64,000 bases of DNA from Bugula neritina (taxonomy: Eukaryota > Bryozoa > Gymnolaemata > Cheilostomatida > Bugulidae), in contig OZ037765.1 in the NCBI GenBank assembly GCA_964035545.1, positions 620,001 to 684,000 of the forward strand, in the 5' to 3' direction. Made by a program: the position numbers and the translations under genes. Each line of letters opens with the position of its first letter. Position 1 is the stretch's first letter. The notes under the pieces are model-generated. The model had not been told where the DNA came from. It saw only the letters and a list, made by a program, of their open reading frames with translations, and searched no databases. Below, piece after piece: positions 62,852-64,000 of this stretch.

Positions 62852-64000
62852 GTGAGTGTGGGTAATTTACCAACGGTTATTGAATTGTTTGCTTAGCTTC
62901 AGAGAAGACAACTTCTCTACTTCACAGTAAAATGAGCTGAAGCAAAGACCAATATTTACTACTTGGAAGTTGTCCCCCTGTAATCGCCAATGCGTGTCTC
63001 CCTCCCCCCCTTGTAGTTTCAGTTCGGTGGCTGTAATATTTTAGGCTTGCTACCCTTCAGTCTGAAACAATAAATATGCAGGCAATGTAGATTGCATTTG
63101 TAGCAAAATTTATTATAGCTCAATTCTATAATCTAAATATAAATTCCAACTATGGAGGGACAAATCATAATGAAACATTCTGCAATAGCTTTTACATTAG
63201 CCTATACAATTTCTTGCAGTTATATTTTTATAATATTTGAGAAAAAAGTTGTTAGTTTGAAGCTCTCTATTCAATTCTGAAAATTATAATATTTGACTTC
63301 TTTTCATTATTTTAAATGCACAAAGACATCCTTGAAATACTAATGAAATGAAACAAATCAATACATATGGATAAAGGCACTAAACAATGCTGTAATTAAA
63401 AGGCAACAAGTAAAACAGTTCTTGGGTCAAATGAAAGGCTAGAAATAAAAATTCTCATTCTGTGGTTTTAGTTTAGATTTGATTATCCATCTAACAATAA
63501 TCATAAGAAATACTTATAGGAAACACAAAATTATTACTAGCTGGGACATGCTATATAAGGTTAAAATAATGACACGCTATCACCATTATAATAAATTATA
63601 ATTACCATTCCGAACAATAATAATCCTAATTCAGTACCAAGTTTCCACTATTACAAGAGCTGGGGGAATAGACAAATGGTGTCCATAATCACTTTTTGAT
63701 ATCATAAATTCGTCAAAGTGATGAGTTATATACAAGTATTTTCTCATACACATCCCAAACTAAGTCACCATTTCTCTTCCATCATATTAAATGTTTGCTT
63801 TGAATGGCACATTAATCAGTATTCAATCATCTGAAATATGACAATTAATACACTTTATATGTTCTTATGCATATATAGAAGTGGTGGTCTACTATATATT
63901 CTATGGATAGCAAACTCTTGTTTATAATAATAGCCTTTCAGTATCAGTACTGGACACGCAAGGGTGTAAACTTTTTACTCATATAGTAAATACATACTCA
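62852..64000. other. No gene seen
   Basis: AT-rich sequence, presumably the first intron of the gene starting at 62737 if that exon is real. Confidence 0.4.

Overview
This is an AT-rich, intron-rich animal (metazoan) window. It has spliced multi-exon genes with GT-AG introns, a tRNA-derived SINE, retroelement and DNA-transposon debris, long (TA)n tracts and many foldback repeats. The strongest signal is a family of invertebrate-type (i-type, destabilase-domain) lysozyme genes. With the SINE core this suggests a marine invertebrate, most likely a lophotrochozoan. I cannot name the species.

Layout. Positions 1-2327 are a near-perfect giant palindrome. Each arm carries the last exon of a P-element/THAP9-like transposase, and the right-arm copy continues upstream as a minus-strand gene to 4012. 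Minus-strand genes follow. At 5088-12050 is an eight-exon gene of about 1652 codons for a His/Asp/Glu-rich repeat protein with a transmembrane segment near each end. At 13505-15413 are basic low-complexity coding exons. At 17020-18970 is a secreted or surface protein with sushi (CCP) modules. A SINE lies at about 19.2 kb.

From 22.5 to 60.3 kb lies a lysozyme cluster with at least ten loci. Five have intact four-exon reading frames: A (22863-24598, minus), B (28573-29902, plus), C (31461-33260, plus), E (35626-37657, minus) and G (55442-57975, plus). One nearly complete copy, F (45581-47654, plus), has two frame-breaking lesions. Four are relics: 22580-22646, 40281-40409, 59302-59964 and 59961-60320. 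A, B, E, F and G share a compact promoter, an inverted CCAAT box and TATA box at fixed spacing. An orphan copy of it sits at 24931-24997. All intact copies keep 12 cysteines and the catalytic Glu, but C, E and G lack Asp at the usual catalytic Asp position, so only A and B look like standard muramidases.

The cluster grew by direct and inverted block duplication. The inverted E and G blocks share introns and 3' flanks. The stretch 34545-35213 matches 48005-48620 in inverse orientation, and 40.44-42.83 kb matches about 49.8-51.76 kb. Insertions break up the copies: a Ty3/Gypsy pol fragment abuts the E promoter, and a non-LTR retrotransposon tail sits in intron 2 of G but not of E. The last 4 kb holds little except two candidate exons.
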